64,000 nt of DNA from Cryptomeria japonica. Taxonomy: Eukaryota > Streptophyta > Pinopsida > Cupressales > Cupressaceae. A program made the translations under genes and the position numbers. The stretch lies in assembly GCF_030272615.1 (NCBI RefSeq), contig NC_081405.1:21058047-21122046 (forward strand). The letters run 5' to 3'. The notes under the pieces are model-generated. The model did no database searches. It was not told where the DNA came from and saw nothing but the letters and a program-made list of their open reading frames with translations. Shown here piece by piece: positions 44,601 through 56,582 of this stretch (position 1 is its first letter; the number at the start of each line of letters is the position of its first letter).

Positions 44601-46200
44601 GATCACATATGCACTTAAAAGTAAACAAAAATAGAAAGTTGTACTCTGGCCTGGAATTTGACGGTTTATATGGCCGTTTTTACACTTTTAGATTGTATAT
44701 GATCGGTTTATATGGTCATTTTTACACTTTTAGATTGTATATGATAGCTTAAAAAGTATTGCACTATATGCATTGACATGCTATTTTTTTCTCAAACCGT
44801 ATAGATGACACTTCAAAATATTAATAAACGGTAAAAAATTATAATAAGTAATATATTATATGATATTATAATTAATCTGATATATATTATTTTATAATTT
44901 TTATTATAGAAATACAAATTTATTCAACATATTTTGATATGGAAGGATATAGTTGTTTCTAGTTTATAATATTTTAATATAAATTTTTAAAATAGTTTCT
45001 ATTTTCTTATATATGAATTTAGAAACTTGTAATTATTAGATATAATTGTTAAATTATTTTAATATAATTTTTTAGAATAGTCGGATTATCATTTAATGTT
45101 AAAATTTAATATAAATGAATGTATAATGTTTATTATCAATATGTATTAATTTAGAATCTTTTCAAAATATAATATAATTGTAAACAAGAATTTTTGGTAT
45201 GAATTTAGAAACTTACTTAGTAAATTTAAGATTTTTGCATATATTACTAATTTATCATTGTTTTTTAATTTTTTCATTCTTTTTTAATATCCATACATGA
45301 TATGAATAGTAAAAGGACAAAGATTTTCATTTCTTTCCCAAAAACAGAGGTGCATCTTTTCATTGTTTTTATAAATTTTTACACAAGGATTTTCATTTAG
45401 GTGCATCTACATTTTTACACAGGGATTTCCATTTCTTTGCAAGAAACAAGTGAATCTGCATTTTCTGTAGCTTCAATTTAGCTTCAATGGTGAAGCTTAA
45501 GGTATACACTTTGTGGCTCATACAATTATGTACTAATTCTTTTTATTTATCAATAAAATTGTTTATATAAAAAATTAAGTGCATACATTTTTCAAAATAT
45601 CATTGGTAATATTGTTCATGTGGCTCATACAATTATACATTTTTCAAAATATCATTGTTAATATCGTTCATAAATTAAATATTTTTGACAATTAATATTT
45701 TCCTTTAAAACGTCAAATGAAAGGCATTGAAATGGCCAAACCGTCATTAAAAAATCATATGATAGGTAGGGGTGGTGGTTGTACTCATTAAAAGCAAGTC
45801 AAATCCAATATGAAATAATTAAATCTTTTAAATAGAAACTTGCCCATGTTGTATGTTTTGTTTAGTATTGACTTTTTGTTTTTATTACACCTATATGCTA
45901 AACTCCTCTAATATTGCCATTATAGATTAAACATGATACATTTAATATTTAATTCTAATTATTTTTATACTATTTTATAATAAATATCATTCCAATAATT
46001 TTTATTCTATAAACATTAAATTTTCTTAATTTTTCATATAATTATAAAAAATTGATTATTAAAAAAATATCTTTCTAACATTTTTTTTTCTAAACATACC
46101 CATTAAACCTAGAGGTCTAATTAAGAGAAGTTAAATCTGTTCCGTTCCATACCTCAGATATTTCTGTTTATTATCGGCTATTATTTTACCCAGTAAAACG
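41651..46200. other. AT-rich intergenic DNA
   Basis: No gene is supported. The left part (to about 43200) may be decayed continuation of copy B. 44662-44745 is a 42-bp sequence duplicated head to tail (CGGTTTATATGG...TATATGAT). 44820-46100 is extremely AT-rich. Confidence 0.5.
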
Positions 46201-46228
46201 ATGCCAAATTTCCTCACACACGCAACAG

Positions 46229-46282
46229 CCCACGTCGGCTATATTCTGTCCACGTGGAAACACGAGCTTGCCAACGTGGCAT
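46229..46282 (+). promoter_or_regulatory. cluster of three ACGT-core elements, proximal promoter of host gene 2
   Basis: CCACGTCGGC (46230-46239), the palindromic G-box CCACGTGG (46250-46257) and CAACGTGGCA (46272-46281) lie within 55 bp, 60-110 bp upstream of the coding start. G-box/ABRE-type ACGT elements are bound by plant bZIP and bHLH factors and are common upstream of light- and plastid-related genes. The patch is GC-richer than the AT-rich DNA around it. Confidence 0.6.
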
Positions 46283-46340
46283 GGTCTGTGAGAAATTTGT
46301 GGCTGGAATTGCGCGAGGAGTTTAGTGAGAATGGCAACAT

Positions 46341-49300
46341 ATGATTAGGTGTGTTGTGTGCAGGTATGTTCAGGCGATGTATGTTAGAATGGATCTACTT
46401 CAGCCCTTACCGGTAATCAGGCGGTACTCCATATGCTCCCTGTTCTCCATTGATTTCACCGCCAAGCCTCGCAGACACAATTTCATAGTTCGCTCTGCTA
46501 ACAGAAAGGACTCAGCTTCCAACAGTGATGAGAGCAACACAAACAAAGGTATAATTCAATTTTTTGTTGAACTTAATTAATCAATAGATTTTCAAATTCG
46601 ACAGAGTGAGTTCAGTGCACCCTAGTTGATTTTTATGAGCATGTTTCTTTTCCTCCTTGTTAAACCCAAATTAGGATCTGTGTCACATAGGATTGGTGCA
46701 GCTATGGATGTGCTTTGTAAAGGACACATCATGGGCGTCTGTAAAATTTGTGAAGGAATTTGAATTCTGCAGTCACAGCTGGATAGAAATATTCAGTCAT
46801 TTTGGATTTTTGAATGAGATAAAAGAATTCTCAGAGGGAGTATGCTAACACATCATCAATTCACTACAAGTGCTTTAGTGCTGATAATAACTCAGACTAC
46901 CTCTTTCTTGCAACTATTATCTGTATGAAATTACATAGATATTTTTTTGAAGAGTATTTATTCGGGAATATGCCTATATGATGATAAATAGCTTTTAGAT
47001 CTATGATAAATAACTTTTAGTTACAAATGTTATCTGTATGAGATTACATAGGTATTTTTTGAAGAGTACTTATTCGGGAATATGCCTATATGATAAATAG
47101 CTTTTAGATCTATGATAAATAACTTCTAGTTACAAATGATTCAAAAATAACAGCCTCAAGTTAGAGAAGGTATCAGGAGAAACTGCTGGAGTGCTACTCT
47201 GCCAGAGAGGGAGAATGCTAACATATAAGCGGTAACTCCAAAGCCAATTTCTGACTTATGGAAAGAATTTCTTTTACCAAAAATTATTGAAGCCTAATTT
47301 TGTTATCAAATTCTTACTTTGTTGTCAAATTGTGCAATAAATGATATTGCTATCAGGATTCAGCTGTGTAGTTTTCAAGTCAAACTTATTGACTCATGTT
47401 TCATGAGTAGTGGTTCTCAAGAACTCATTTCTTATGAGAATGAATGGTACACTTAGCACTCATTGCATCTAAGTTGATCCTCACAGATTTGAACATTGGG
47501 TCTTTCCAGGAGGTCACCCATCCCAATTCTACTCCAACTCAAACGTGCTTAACCATGGAATTCCCCCAAGGTTAAACCCACTTAGCTTGTTACCCCATTT
47601 GCAAAACCTTCATCAAGTGTTGTGAAATGATACATTCATTATAGAGACCTTTTAGCTCATCAATTGATAAGTAGGAGATATTTTCCACATCAAGTCAAAT
47701 TTGTTAATGAACCTTTTCAGCTAACTTGTAGACTATGTAGTACAAATTCAAAACCCAAGTATATGACAAAGACTGTGTTTAAGTGAAGGTAAAGAGGGTC
47801 CTGTTCACCTTTTCGAGCACTAAAGAGTTTCCTTTAATTTTTTCTTCTGTTAACCCCAAATTTTTAGCAGTTTATTCAGGATCATACACCAAGATTTGTG
47901 TCCCGTTTTGAATCCCATAAATTCCAATTGTATCAATCTTCCTCAGGCCAATCTTCATCAATGTAACATGTTTCTTGCTACAGAAAATCAAAGACAGCAA
48001 TAGCAATTTGTTGTAGTATCTCCAGAGTCTAAAAGATTTGGAGTAGTTTGTGCTAGGCCAGACACTGGTGACAGCAGCCTATTGAAGTCCTACGTTGAAA
48101 AATACCTTTGTGGCAGCTTCACAGGGACATCTTGGTATCTCCATCCACATCAAATCTATGCTAGTTTACTTCAACATTGTGTAGTAAACAAAGCAAGGAT
48201 TAGTAGACAGTTTGGAACTTCACTTGGAATCCGCATCAAATCTATACCAGTTTACTTCAACATTGTGGTGTAAACAAAGCAAGGATTAGTAGACAGCCTG
48301 GAACTTTATTTGGAAAACAGAATGCATATAAAAATGTTCACAGGAAGACATCATCTTTGAGAAGAAATTGAAATTGAACCAGCTTAAAGCACTATAAAAA
48401 TAATCAGCCACCTCAAGTTCATTACCACTGCGAGCAAAGATTACATTTCAGAAAGATTTTTGTGGCCTTAGTGAGAACTAGCTATTGTGAAGAGGAAGAA
48501 TTCTATCAGAAGACCCACATAAAGCTTGTTAAGACTTGAAGGTTCAAAACATGCCTCTTCTGACTATTCAATTGATGAGCATAGCCAGACTGGAGAAGTT
48601 ATTGGTGCTAAAAAAAAAGGAAGCAATCAATGACTACTCAAATAAATGCTCTTCACAAGTGCTGAGAAGTAGTCCCTGCTTATCATGCAGGATCCTGAAA
48701 AGTTTCCTTTACTTTTACTACTTATATCCTAGCATGCAATGTAAACTCATTCCATTAGAAACCACTCTTAGAATCACATGATTGCCCAAAGAATGATGAA
48801 AAGTAAATATTTTGTTCCTTGCTACGATGCCTCTAATTCTTTCTGAGCTTTCTTCTCCTTTCGATGAACCAAGCTAAGGCACTGGCCTCATCCTACTTGG
48901 AATTGGCGACGCATGGTAGCTAAATGTGAAGTGAGTATTTAATGAATGGGAAATGGTCCATGCAGCAGAGTAGGAAGATGTGGGTATCTTGGCTCATAAG
49001 TCAATGTTATAATTCTAAAAGGTAATACTTGTATGTGCCAGTATAAATAGCTTGAGAATTGCTTCAGATTATTTGAAACTGTAATTGTTCTTCATCCTAA
49101 GCAAATTACAATATACTAGTACTCTAAATCCTCGAAAGAAGGTATCTACACAACCGTGCATCAGTCTTTTTCCATGTTTCTGTCTTCACATTTTTAGATT
49201 CTTAATGAACATGGATGAGATCAACTCCACTGTTATGTTACATTAATCTAAATTTAGAAGAAAAACATTGAGAGCTCTCCAAATTGTAATTGAAAGGAAG

Positions 49301-52300
49301 TTTGAGTCATAACTTTTCTGATGAAATGGTTTGGTAGGGCACCCCAAAATATCTGTAGTAAAACAATTTAGTGGAGGGAACCCTTATGAAAGATATACAG
49401 TGGATCCTATGGTAACAAATCAATTATAAGACTTTCACACTCAGACGTTATTGGATCATGAGCATTGTTTTTTGATAGATTTAAAATATATGTTACCAAA
49501 ATCATGCACTAAAAACCCAAGTACAACATAACAGTTATTAACAGCACAATTATGGATTAAACATGCTCTGCAGTAGATTTAATTATTTACCATTGACACT
49601 AATGCACATATGGTTCATTACAAAAGAAGACAAGACACCGCAAGTATCGGAGATTTTCAGAAGAATTGATAGCCCTCTTGGATGACTCAGCAATAACTTC
49701 TAGATGCCCATGTCTTGCGCAGAGTACCCATGAGGTACTTGACATAAATGTAAATTCTGTTGCCATTTTGAAGAAATTCTTTTGAGATTTACCCTGTTTG
49801 GTGTGCATAGTGATTTGAATTTCAAAAGGTCTCTTGCAATTACCACCAGATATCATGAACATAATTTTCACTTGCAGGGAAAAGCTTCATTTCTGATACC
49901 TAGTCGCGTTAATATTGATTAGTAAACTGCAGACAATTTTCCTCCACTCATATTTAGTTACTCATACATAATTACATTTTGGGGAATTCATTGTAGTATT
50001 TAAAACTGAGAAGTTCGTAACTTGGTAAATTACATCACGATTGAATAAAACTATAGCTTGTGAACCAGAACTTGCATTGCAGGAAACAATCTGTCGTTTT
50101 ACATTTCCCTACGTGATGTTAATGTGGAATATCCTAACGAATTATCCATGATTGCAACATTGTAACAAATCATTGGATATTCCTGTTCCAGATCGGTGTT
50201 CCTTAAGGTCAAATCATTGCAACATTGATCTTTTTGCTTAAGAGTGGTTGAATAAGTTTCGGGTGTTCCTTAAGGTCAAATCTTGCTTTAGAAATTGTCT
50301 CTAAGAACATTATACTTTTCTGTTCAAGCACATTTGCAAAACTTATATTGTAGAACTCCTGATTTTTTTGGCTTTAATATAAACCTGAGATTTGAATATT
50401 TATGGGCATTGCCATTAAACTATGAAATTCATGCTTTATGTGAACTTCTTTTCAACTGGAAACAATTGAATGAGGTCTCTGCACATGGTAAGTGTGAGTG
50501 ATTTCTCAAGTAAAACTGTTATCAGTTTGAAGCAGGATCTCAAAGCATGTGGAGCTTAAAAACCTGACTCTATGTATGTGAATTGAAAAATCAGAGACCT
50601 GCAAAATGTTGTGGAAGCGGAAGCATAAATCCAGAAAATTAAATACTGCAGCATAAATTAGTTGCAAAGAAATAAGGAAGAGAATGAAATGGAATAACAA
50701 AATAACACATAAGAAGCTTATTTACGTGGTAGAACCTTGACAAAATGCGAAAGAAACATCCACAAGGCAAGGTATTGGTATTCTTATTATTTGAAGAAAA
50801 CGATTACAAACTCCATTGCTGTCATCATGATTCTGAATTTTCAATTTTACAACATTACAATTATCTTGCAATCTACAATTCACAACTCTTACTTTGTGTT
50901 CAAGGCAACAAAGATATATATAACATCTTCAAGATAACAACTACCCTATGCTACTGGGTTCGTGTCTGTAGGTGGGTGCACTCAGACCAGGTTCATCCAG
51001 GTCTGGGTTCGCATCTGGATATGCACGTGTGTGCGCCCCAGGGGCCCCGGGTTTGGTCTGGGTCTGTGGACGCAGACCCACAGTGAACCTGGGCCCTTGG
51101 GGTGCACCCGGGCCACATCTGGGCAAACTCGGACACGAACTCCGACAAACACAGGCAAAAAAAATGTTAGTCACTTAAAAAGTGACTTTTTCAAATTTAA
51201 AAACACTTTAAATGGCATATGACATAATATGATAATATTGAAATTTGACATTTGGCATTGATCAATGATGAAGTGTCATACTATCAAATGTATTTAGTTT
51301 TATAATTCTATATATTTCTTAAAAAATTTTTTTTGCGTATATGGATCAGCACCATAGGCGTAGACACAGGCAAAGGCACCGAGGGCAGCAGCGAATACAC
51401 GAGTTGCAGAAAAAAATCTAGTCCCCCATCCTTTTGATTATCAAGTTGCAGAGCTATAGCCAGTAGTTCCGGTTGAACCAATTGATCAAGCAACTCTAAT
51501 TTATATATATATATATGGATGAACCCAAACCTACAAACCCAAGGGCCAAATTTTTTTTGCTTGAACCTACGAACCGGGTTTGTGTACCTGAACCCGGACC
51601 GGTAACTTAGCAACCACTACTAAACATAGAAAAAACCAGCTTTATCTTTTTGAAAAAAATTGGAATTTCCTTTCAAAGATAAAAACTGTTCTTTTTCTAA
51701 AAGATGAGATATTAATTGTTTATTTGTTTTCTTGTTTTATTGTTTTCATGTTGTCACAATCTAACACAAAATCCCACAATCTTTTTCCCCTTTTTTCATT
51801 TGCTAATGCACCAACTTTTAAGCTGGATATTGAATTTGAATGTTTTGGTGAAAACTTGTGATTTTTTGAACAATATTTTGATTCACAATCCATTATACAT
51901 CATCAAGATGATGAAAATATTCACAAACGTTAAGGAGAGAACTCAACTTGGATGATTTTCAACATGCAATTGGGGTATTATGTTGTGAAAAATGTCCTTA
52001 CACAAGCTAGTCACTGAAAACTGTGTTCTAAATTTTGACTTCATGGTAGTTATAGGTGCCCTGTGGAAAGAGAAAATGGCAAGTTTCCCTTTGACCAAGC
52101 CAGGTATGCACAACTATTATGATGTATTACTAACTTAAAACTACCAATCATTTCATTCGTTAAGCATTAACCAAGTGATGAAGAGGTTTGTTCTGCTTTG
52201 GAGAGCTACTTTGCACCATACACAACTAGAATGTCATGTGTTCTTTTGAGTTCAAAGAGATGAAGATGAAAACGCAGGAGTCAAAATTGTCCTTATGTTA

Positions 52301-52803
52301 GTCTCAACTAGGATATCTAGTAGTAGTACATCATTGAGAATAGCTTGACATGTGCCTGAAAAGTAATTTCTGGTTTATTGTGGACAAAATTTTCAGCATG
52401 TGATAAGTTTCTTTATACAGAAGTGAATTAATCATACAAGAATCTAGCTTGATAGAGGCGTGTAGTAGTTTTTTTATTTCCATACTTTCTCATTATGATG
52501 TTGCTTCTTAGTATCTTACACTTCTACATTACTCTTACAGGTGAGAATTTATCTACTGACTGGGATAAGGCTTGGTCTAACTTCAGGAAGCAAAAGAAGA
52601 AGAAGAAATTATTCTCCAATTTTGATATTGAAAAGTATGTAACCCGGAACCCAAGGCCTTCAGATTATCCACTTTCAGAGGAGATCGATCCTCTCCGAAA
52701 AACTGAAAGATCGGTATTGGATGCTTGGACAAATCCAAAGTTCACTGTAGTAGGATTTAGCATTGTAGTTGGCCTCCTTATTTTTTACATTGCTCTTAAG
52801 TAA
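46341..52803 (+). CDS. plastid-targeted single-pass membrane protein, two exons, 5,992-bp intron
   Basis: Exon 1 is 46341-46548 and exon 2 is 52541-52803; they join in phase through a split Gly codon (AAAG|GTATAA...TCTTACAG|GTGAG). The product is 156 residues, or 140 from the second Met (46389, MDLLQPLPVIRRYSICS), which I favour as a cleaner plastid transit peptide: Ser/Arg-rich, few acids until about residue 55. The mature part has DWDKAWSNFRKQKKKKK, YVTRNPRPSDYPLSEEIDPL and KTERSVLDAWTNP, then a hydrophobic segment FTVVGFSIVVGLLIFYIAL at the C-terminus, a probable thylakoid or envelope anchor. From memory, this resembles an uncharacterised conserved plant chloroplast protein family. No enzyme motif is seen. 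The stop TAA overlaps a perfect donor (CTTAA|GTAAGT), so a further small exon or alternative splicing is possible. Confidence 0.68.
46921..47142. repeat. 113-bp tandem duplication in the intron
   Basis: CTGTATGAAATTACATAG at 46921 recurs as CTGTATGAGATTACATAG at 47034. The copies share TTATTCGGGAATATGCCTAT and are about 95% identical apart from small indels. Confidence 0.88.
47498..47572 (-). repeat. 5S rRNA-derived fragment (Cassandra-TRIM or 5S-SINE type)
   Basis: The minus strand contains GGATGGGTGACCTCCTGG, preceded by GGAGTAGAATTG and GGTTAAGCACGTTTGAGT. It aligns with the 3' half of plant 5S rRNA, including its internal promoter region, with scattered mismatches. Only about 75 bp match, so it is not a functional 5S gene. 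Plant Cassandra elements carry 5S-derived LTRs with exactly this part, and some SINEs do too. Antisense to the host gene. Confidence 0.75.
48148..48320. repeat. 86-bp tandem duplication in the intron
   Basis: CATCAAATCTATGCTAGTTT at 48148 recurs as CATCAAATCTATACCAGTTT at 48234. Both copies continue with AACAAAGCAAGGATTAGTAG. Confidence 0.85.
50957..51150. other. GC-rich island in the intron, possible small transposon remnant
   Basis: About 190 bp at roughly 60% GC inside 30-35% GC DNA. GGGTTCGTGTC at its left edge is echoed inverted near its right edge (GGACACGAACTCC, ~51131). GGGTTC/GAACCC words occur again at 51514-51605. It may be a non-autonomous element reaching to about 51610, but no clean terminal repeats or target duplication were found. 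Confidence 0.4.
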
Positions 52804-54490
52804 GTATTTTTCAAAATAGTTTGAATCTGTAGAATAATTATGTTTCTAAAGGAGTACCAAAGTTTGCTACAATATTATGTAAAAATATTGAATTTTCTGA
52901 GAATGCAAATGTCAATACCATACTCTCTCCCTACTTTGTTGTGATTAAAATGTATTCATTATTTAGAGGACATTGTTAGGATTTGAAAATTTTATAATCA
53001 TTGGTTTGATGATTCAATTTCCCAACTCAGTTGCAGTTGCCAACCTTAATAACTCCGACCAAAATGTAACAGGGGCAGTCCGAAATCATCTCTTACCCAT
53101 GTCCAAGTTAAGGGTATAACATAGTCCGGACGAATCATCTAATACTAGCACACAATAGAAAGTCACCCATAATTTGAAATTTGATATGGTTAGCCTGGCA
53201 CCATAAATATAGTGCCTGTCACAGGTGCAGCTTGGCTTTGGAGGAACGCCCTCAATTTGGTGCTATAATGTCATTTACAATCATCTCAACCATTCCTGGG
53301 CCTGTGAAAGTATCTTTACCTTTTGGGTTCTGGAAAGCTAATCCCTGCGTTGTTGGTGGTGTTGCTCCTAAATCTAAAGGGAAAGTCTTCAAAGGTATTG
53401 CTCCTTTTGTTATTAGAATAGCAGATCCTGTGAGATTGATTCAGAGAGGAATATTTGAGGGATGTTTAAGATAAACTGCAGACCTCTTTAGTGGCTCCAG
53501 AGTAAGTCGAAGTTCTGAATTCTGCATTCCTGTTTGTGATAGGCATCTCTATTAGTAAAACTCTGCTGAAGTGTTGCACAAAATATTTTTACATTCTTTA
53601 AAGTGGATCATATAAACATGTTTTATTAGCAGTCTCTATGATATATTGGAAATTGCAACATAGGAGAGCAAAGGCATATTTTGAATGTAGCCATTGCCAA
53701 CTTAACTAATCCATTCGCCTTTTTTTGTGATTTGGGAAAACACTTGTATTTACAAATAAGTATTTTTAACAAACCTTTAATATGCCCCCAGAAAGGAGTA
53801 GATCTTTATCACGACTCTACCAGACAGACCAAAATTCATGAAGCTTCTAGTTCAGATGTCTGTTAACACAACGGACAACTGTAACCAACTTAAGCATTCA
53901 TTTCAGAAACTATGATATTGAAACAGAAGGTGGCAAAAAAGACAAAAGCTTTCCTATCATGCAGAGCACTGGGGGTTATCCCAAATCCCCCAGCCTCTGG
54001 TAGGTTCTGGGTGTGGAGTAAGGTTCTAACCTAAAGCAGCAGTAGCATTTTCGGGTTCCTGAGACATTATGCTTACGAGAGATGGCAAGAACAAGGTAAA
54101 GGAACTGTTTATCATTCCACGGCTTAAAATTCGCTTCTGTTTGTTCTGTTATCTGGATTGGCAATATTTATAAATACATTTGGAGATTGGCTTTGTGGTC
54201 ATGCTAATGACTGTAGACAACAAGCTCAAGCTGTGCAAATGTTACTAGAATGAATATTGCATATTCTAATTCTTTAGTGTAGACTACTGATTGTTTCTTA
54301 GGATAAGAGAGGATGTTCAAATGCGGGAGGATATAAAATGCAGATGAATGCTTTTAAATACCAAGACAAAGTAACAATTTGTAAAATTATGTTGAGTTGA
54401 CTCTCAATAGTTAATAGAATTGACAAGAATTGGCTACATTTGAATTTGAATTTTGAAAATTTAAAGATTAGATCTTCAAATACGAGATTG
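52804..54490. other. intergenic DNA downstream of host gene 2
   Basis: This should hold the 3' UTR of host gene 2. No other gene is supported. A 97-codon frame at 53181-53474 has no recognisable motif. Confidence 0.5.
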
Positions 54491-55441
54491 ATATTTTTTT
54501 TTTGATCAGTAAAGGCAGAGCCAAGATTTATATTAATTTTGCATTAATTACAGTATTGACATGACTGAATGGTGTAGCCTCAAAAACCATTCTCAACATA
54601 TTCCAAAAAAAGAGGGTTTCCGAGCAGGCAGAAAACCATAAGCACCATAATTTCTCGTTTCAAAACCTAGCAAGATTATGTAGTGTAGGATAATAAAACT
54701 ATAAAGAGTTTAGATGGCAGATTCTCAACTGCCAAAACAAAGATTTTAAACATAAATATGTAGCCAAAATTAACTATAACCAGAGTCTTAGATTAAGCAA
54801 TCGAAAAAGTTATTATTTTTCAAACAAAACCAAAATGGGGAACCGAGCTTGCACTTTCACTAGAGGGTTCGGATTGAGACAATCCATTTCTCACTCTCCC
54901 ATGACCTCTACCCATAGGGCGGCCACGACCACGACTAGACCCTTGACGGCCCCTTCTTGCACCACCTCGATATTCTTGTTCGGCTTGGAGCTCCTCATCG
55001 TCAGCTTTCAGGGGCAGGATTTCATTGAGTCTTGCGAATTGGATGAGGTCCTCCTCTCTACCCCGATCCTCCAGATTTTCCCCTAGGAACCGCCACTTGA
55101 GGTACCTCAGGCCAACTCTAGCGAAAACCCTATGTCTATCTAGGTCTTTCCCTTTCAAGTCCAACAGGAAGGGGTAATACTTGATGAGCTCGCCATGGGC
55201 ATTGAATAGAATCCTCTCACTTGGCTGAGGAGCCCCTGAGTCATGGAGTGCCTTGTTCAGAATCTCTTGAAATTCCTGAAGGATTTCCTCTAGAAAGAGC
55301 TCTTTGGTGGCTCCATACAACTTGCTTAGCTAATTTTTGGTCCAGCAGAGAGGCAACAAATCTGGAAGAGATGCTGGTGTTGTCTCGCGGATACTCCTCC
55401 CTATTCAAGTGGCCACTTCCCAGAATCATTTTTGTTGGCAT
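54491..55441 (-). pseudogene. tailed gene fragment encoding an RGG-rich protein, possible retrocopy or LINE-borne ORF
   Basis: On minus, 55320-54820 encodes 166 residues. There is a helical part (LYGATKELFLEEILQEFQEI, then VFARVGLRYLKWRFLGENLE, then EEDLIQFARLNEILPL), then an Arg/Gly-rich tail (YRGGARRGRQGSSRGRGRPM) and a natural end HFGFV-stop. The coding continues upstream in a shifted frame (55441-55330, YPRDNTSISSRFVASLLDQK), so one frameshift lies near 55325-55335. A ~320-bp 3' UTR ends in CTGATC and an A10 run on minus (plus 54491-54500, T10). The RGG tail suggests RNA binding. I do not recognise the family. Confidence 0.5.
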
Positions 55442-55524
55442 TTTTGATGTTTATGATGTGATTGTCATTGATGGACACACACTTGCATTGAGATCTTCTT
55501 TATATGTATGAGCCTAAGCTCAAT

Positions 55525-56582
55525 CGGAATATGTTGCAACCGGTATGTTGTATTATAGTCGTTAGACTATTGGTGTTTTGCAGAATGTGTTTACCAGTCT
55601 GAAGCGGCATGTTAACCCCAAGCGGTTTGAGGATCTCAAGTGATACAAAGGATCAAAGTGGCAGGACACATACTTCCCAGTCTTCATTTTGTCAAACCGG
55701 CAACCGACATTTTGCTTGAACCGACATTTTTGTATGAACCGGTAATACTCTGTGATGAGTTACCAACTGGCATTTTGTGATGAGTTACCATCCACCGATT
55801 GTTTGACGGTGCTGACACTTTAACGGTGCTTTTTGTGTTGTGTTACCAAGTATGTCTAGGTTCATTGAACCTAGGAAATTGGATTGTAATCCTATTGGAC
55901 TGACATGAAATCAGATTCCTTTATAAGGACATCATGTCTAGGGTTTTAGGTTGTTGATGTGGTTGTAGCGAAAGTTTATGTTGTTGCTAGGGTTTAAGGT
56001 GGTTGAGGAGTTAGAGAGAGTATGAATGTGTAGAAGACTGAAGTAATGCTGGAATGCATTAGGAACGAGCTATCAAGGATCTAACCAAGTAGTCTGTGCT
56101 ATTAGCTAGATCAATCACATGTTGATTACTCACATTTTTGACAAGTCTGTAGCCCTTAACCGGGTAGGCCCAAAAGCCTTTTGTAAATCCTCTAACAAGG
56201 TGGTTCACATCTGTGGATCTAAATTCCTCTAGCAAGGTAGTCTTTAAACGGACTTATCTCCTAACAGAGATTGAGATTCTTAACAGGATCTGTTCTGGTA
56301 AAGAACATTGTAAGACCTTAACCGGTCTGGTTCCTATTCTGTAGATAGTTACTTGTGAGTTCCATCTCACCGTGGTTTTTCCCATTTGGGTTTCCACGTC
56401 AAAATCTCATGTGTTATGGTGTTTGTGCTTTTGTGGGTGAATGCATTATTTGCTATTTGGTTTGCATGTGCGCTAACCGGTTTGTCTGCTAAACTATTTT
56501 ACCGGTTTATTGTCAGTCTTGTAAAGTGTTTAAGTGCAAAGATTTTTGGCATACTAATTCACCCTCCCCCTCTTAGTATTCA
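55525..56582 (+). repeat. solo LTR, copia-like, with TCAAT target duplication
   Basis: 1,058 bp bounded by TCAAT at 55520-55524 and 56583-56587, with short imperfect inverted ends (GGAATA ... TATTC). A TATA-like TTTATAAGGACATC lies near 55920. The right end has the stretch AATTCACCCTCCCCCTCTTAG, common in plant copia LTRs. ACCGG/CCGGT words recur throughout. No interior or partner LTR is present, so recombination to a solo LTR is the simplest reading. It lies next to the RGG fragment. Confidence 0.65.

Larger units (their letters stand above)
46549..52540 (+). other. 5,992-bp intron of host gene 2
   Basis: GT-AG intron taking over 90% of the gene. It holds a 113-bp tandem duplication, a 5S-derived fragment, an 86-bp tandem duplication and a GC-rich island, each listed separately. 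The rest is unremarkable AT-rich sequence. Introns this long in small genes are typical of gymnosperms. Confidence 0.65.

Noticed and set aside
47498-47572. Functional 5S rRNA gene
   Set aside because: Only about 75 bp match, with several mismatches and no 5' half.
53181-53474. 97-codon ORF as a gene
   Set aside because: No recognisable motif, no splice or promoter support; frame could be chance or an old repeat.
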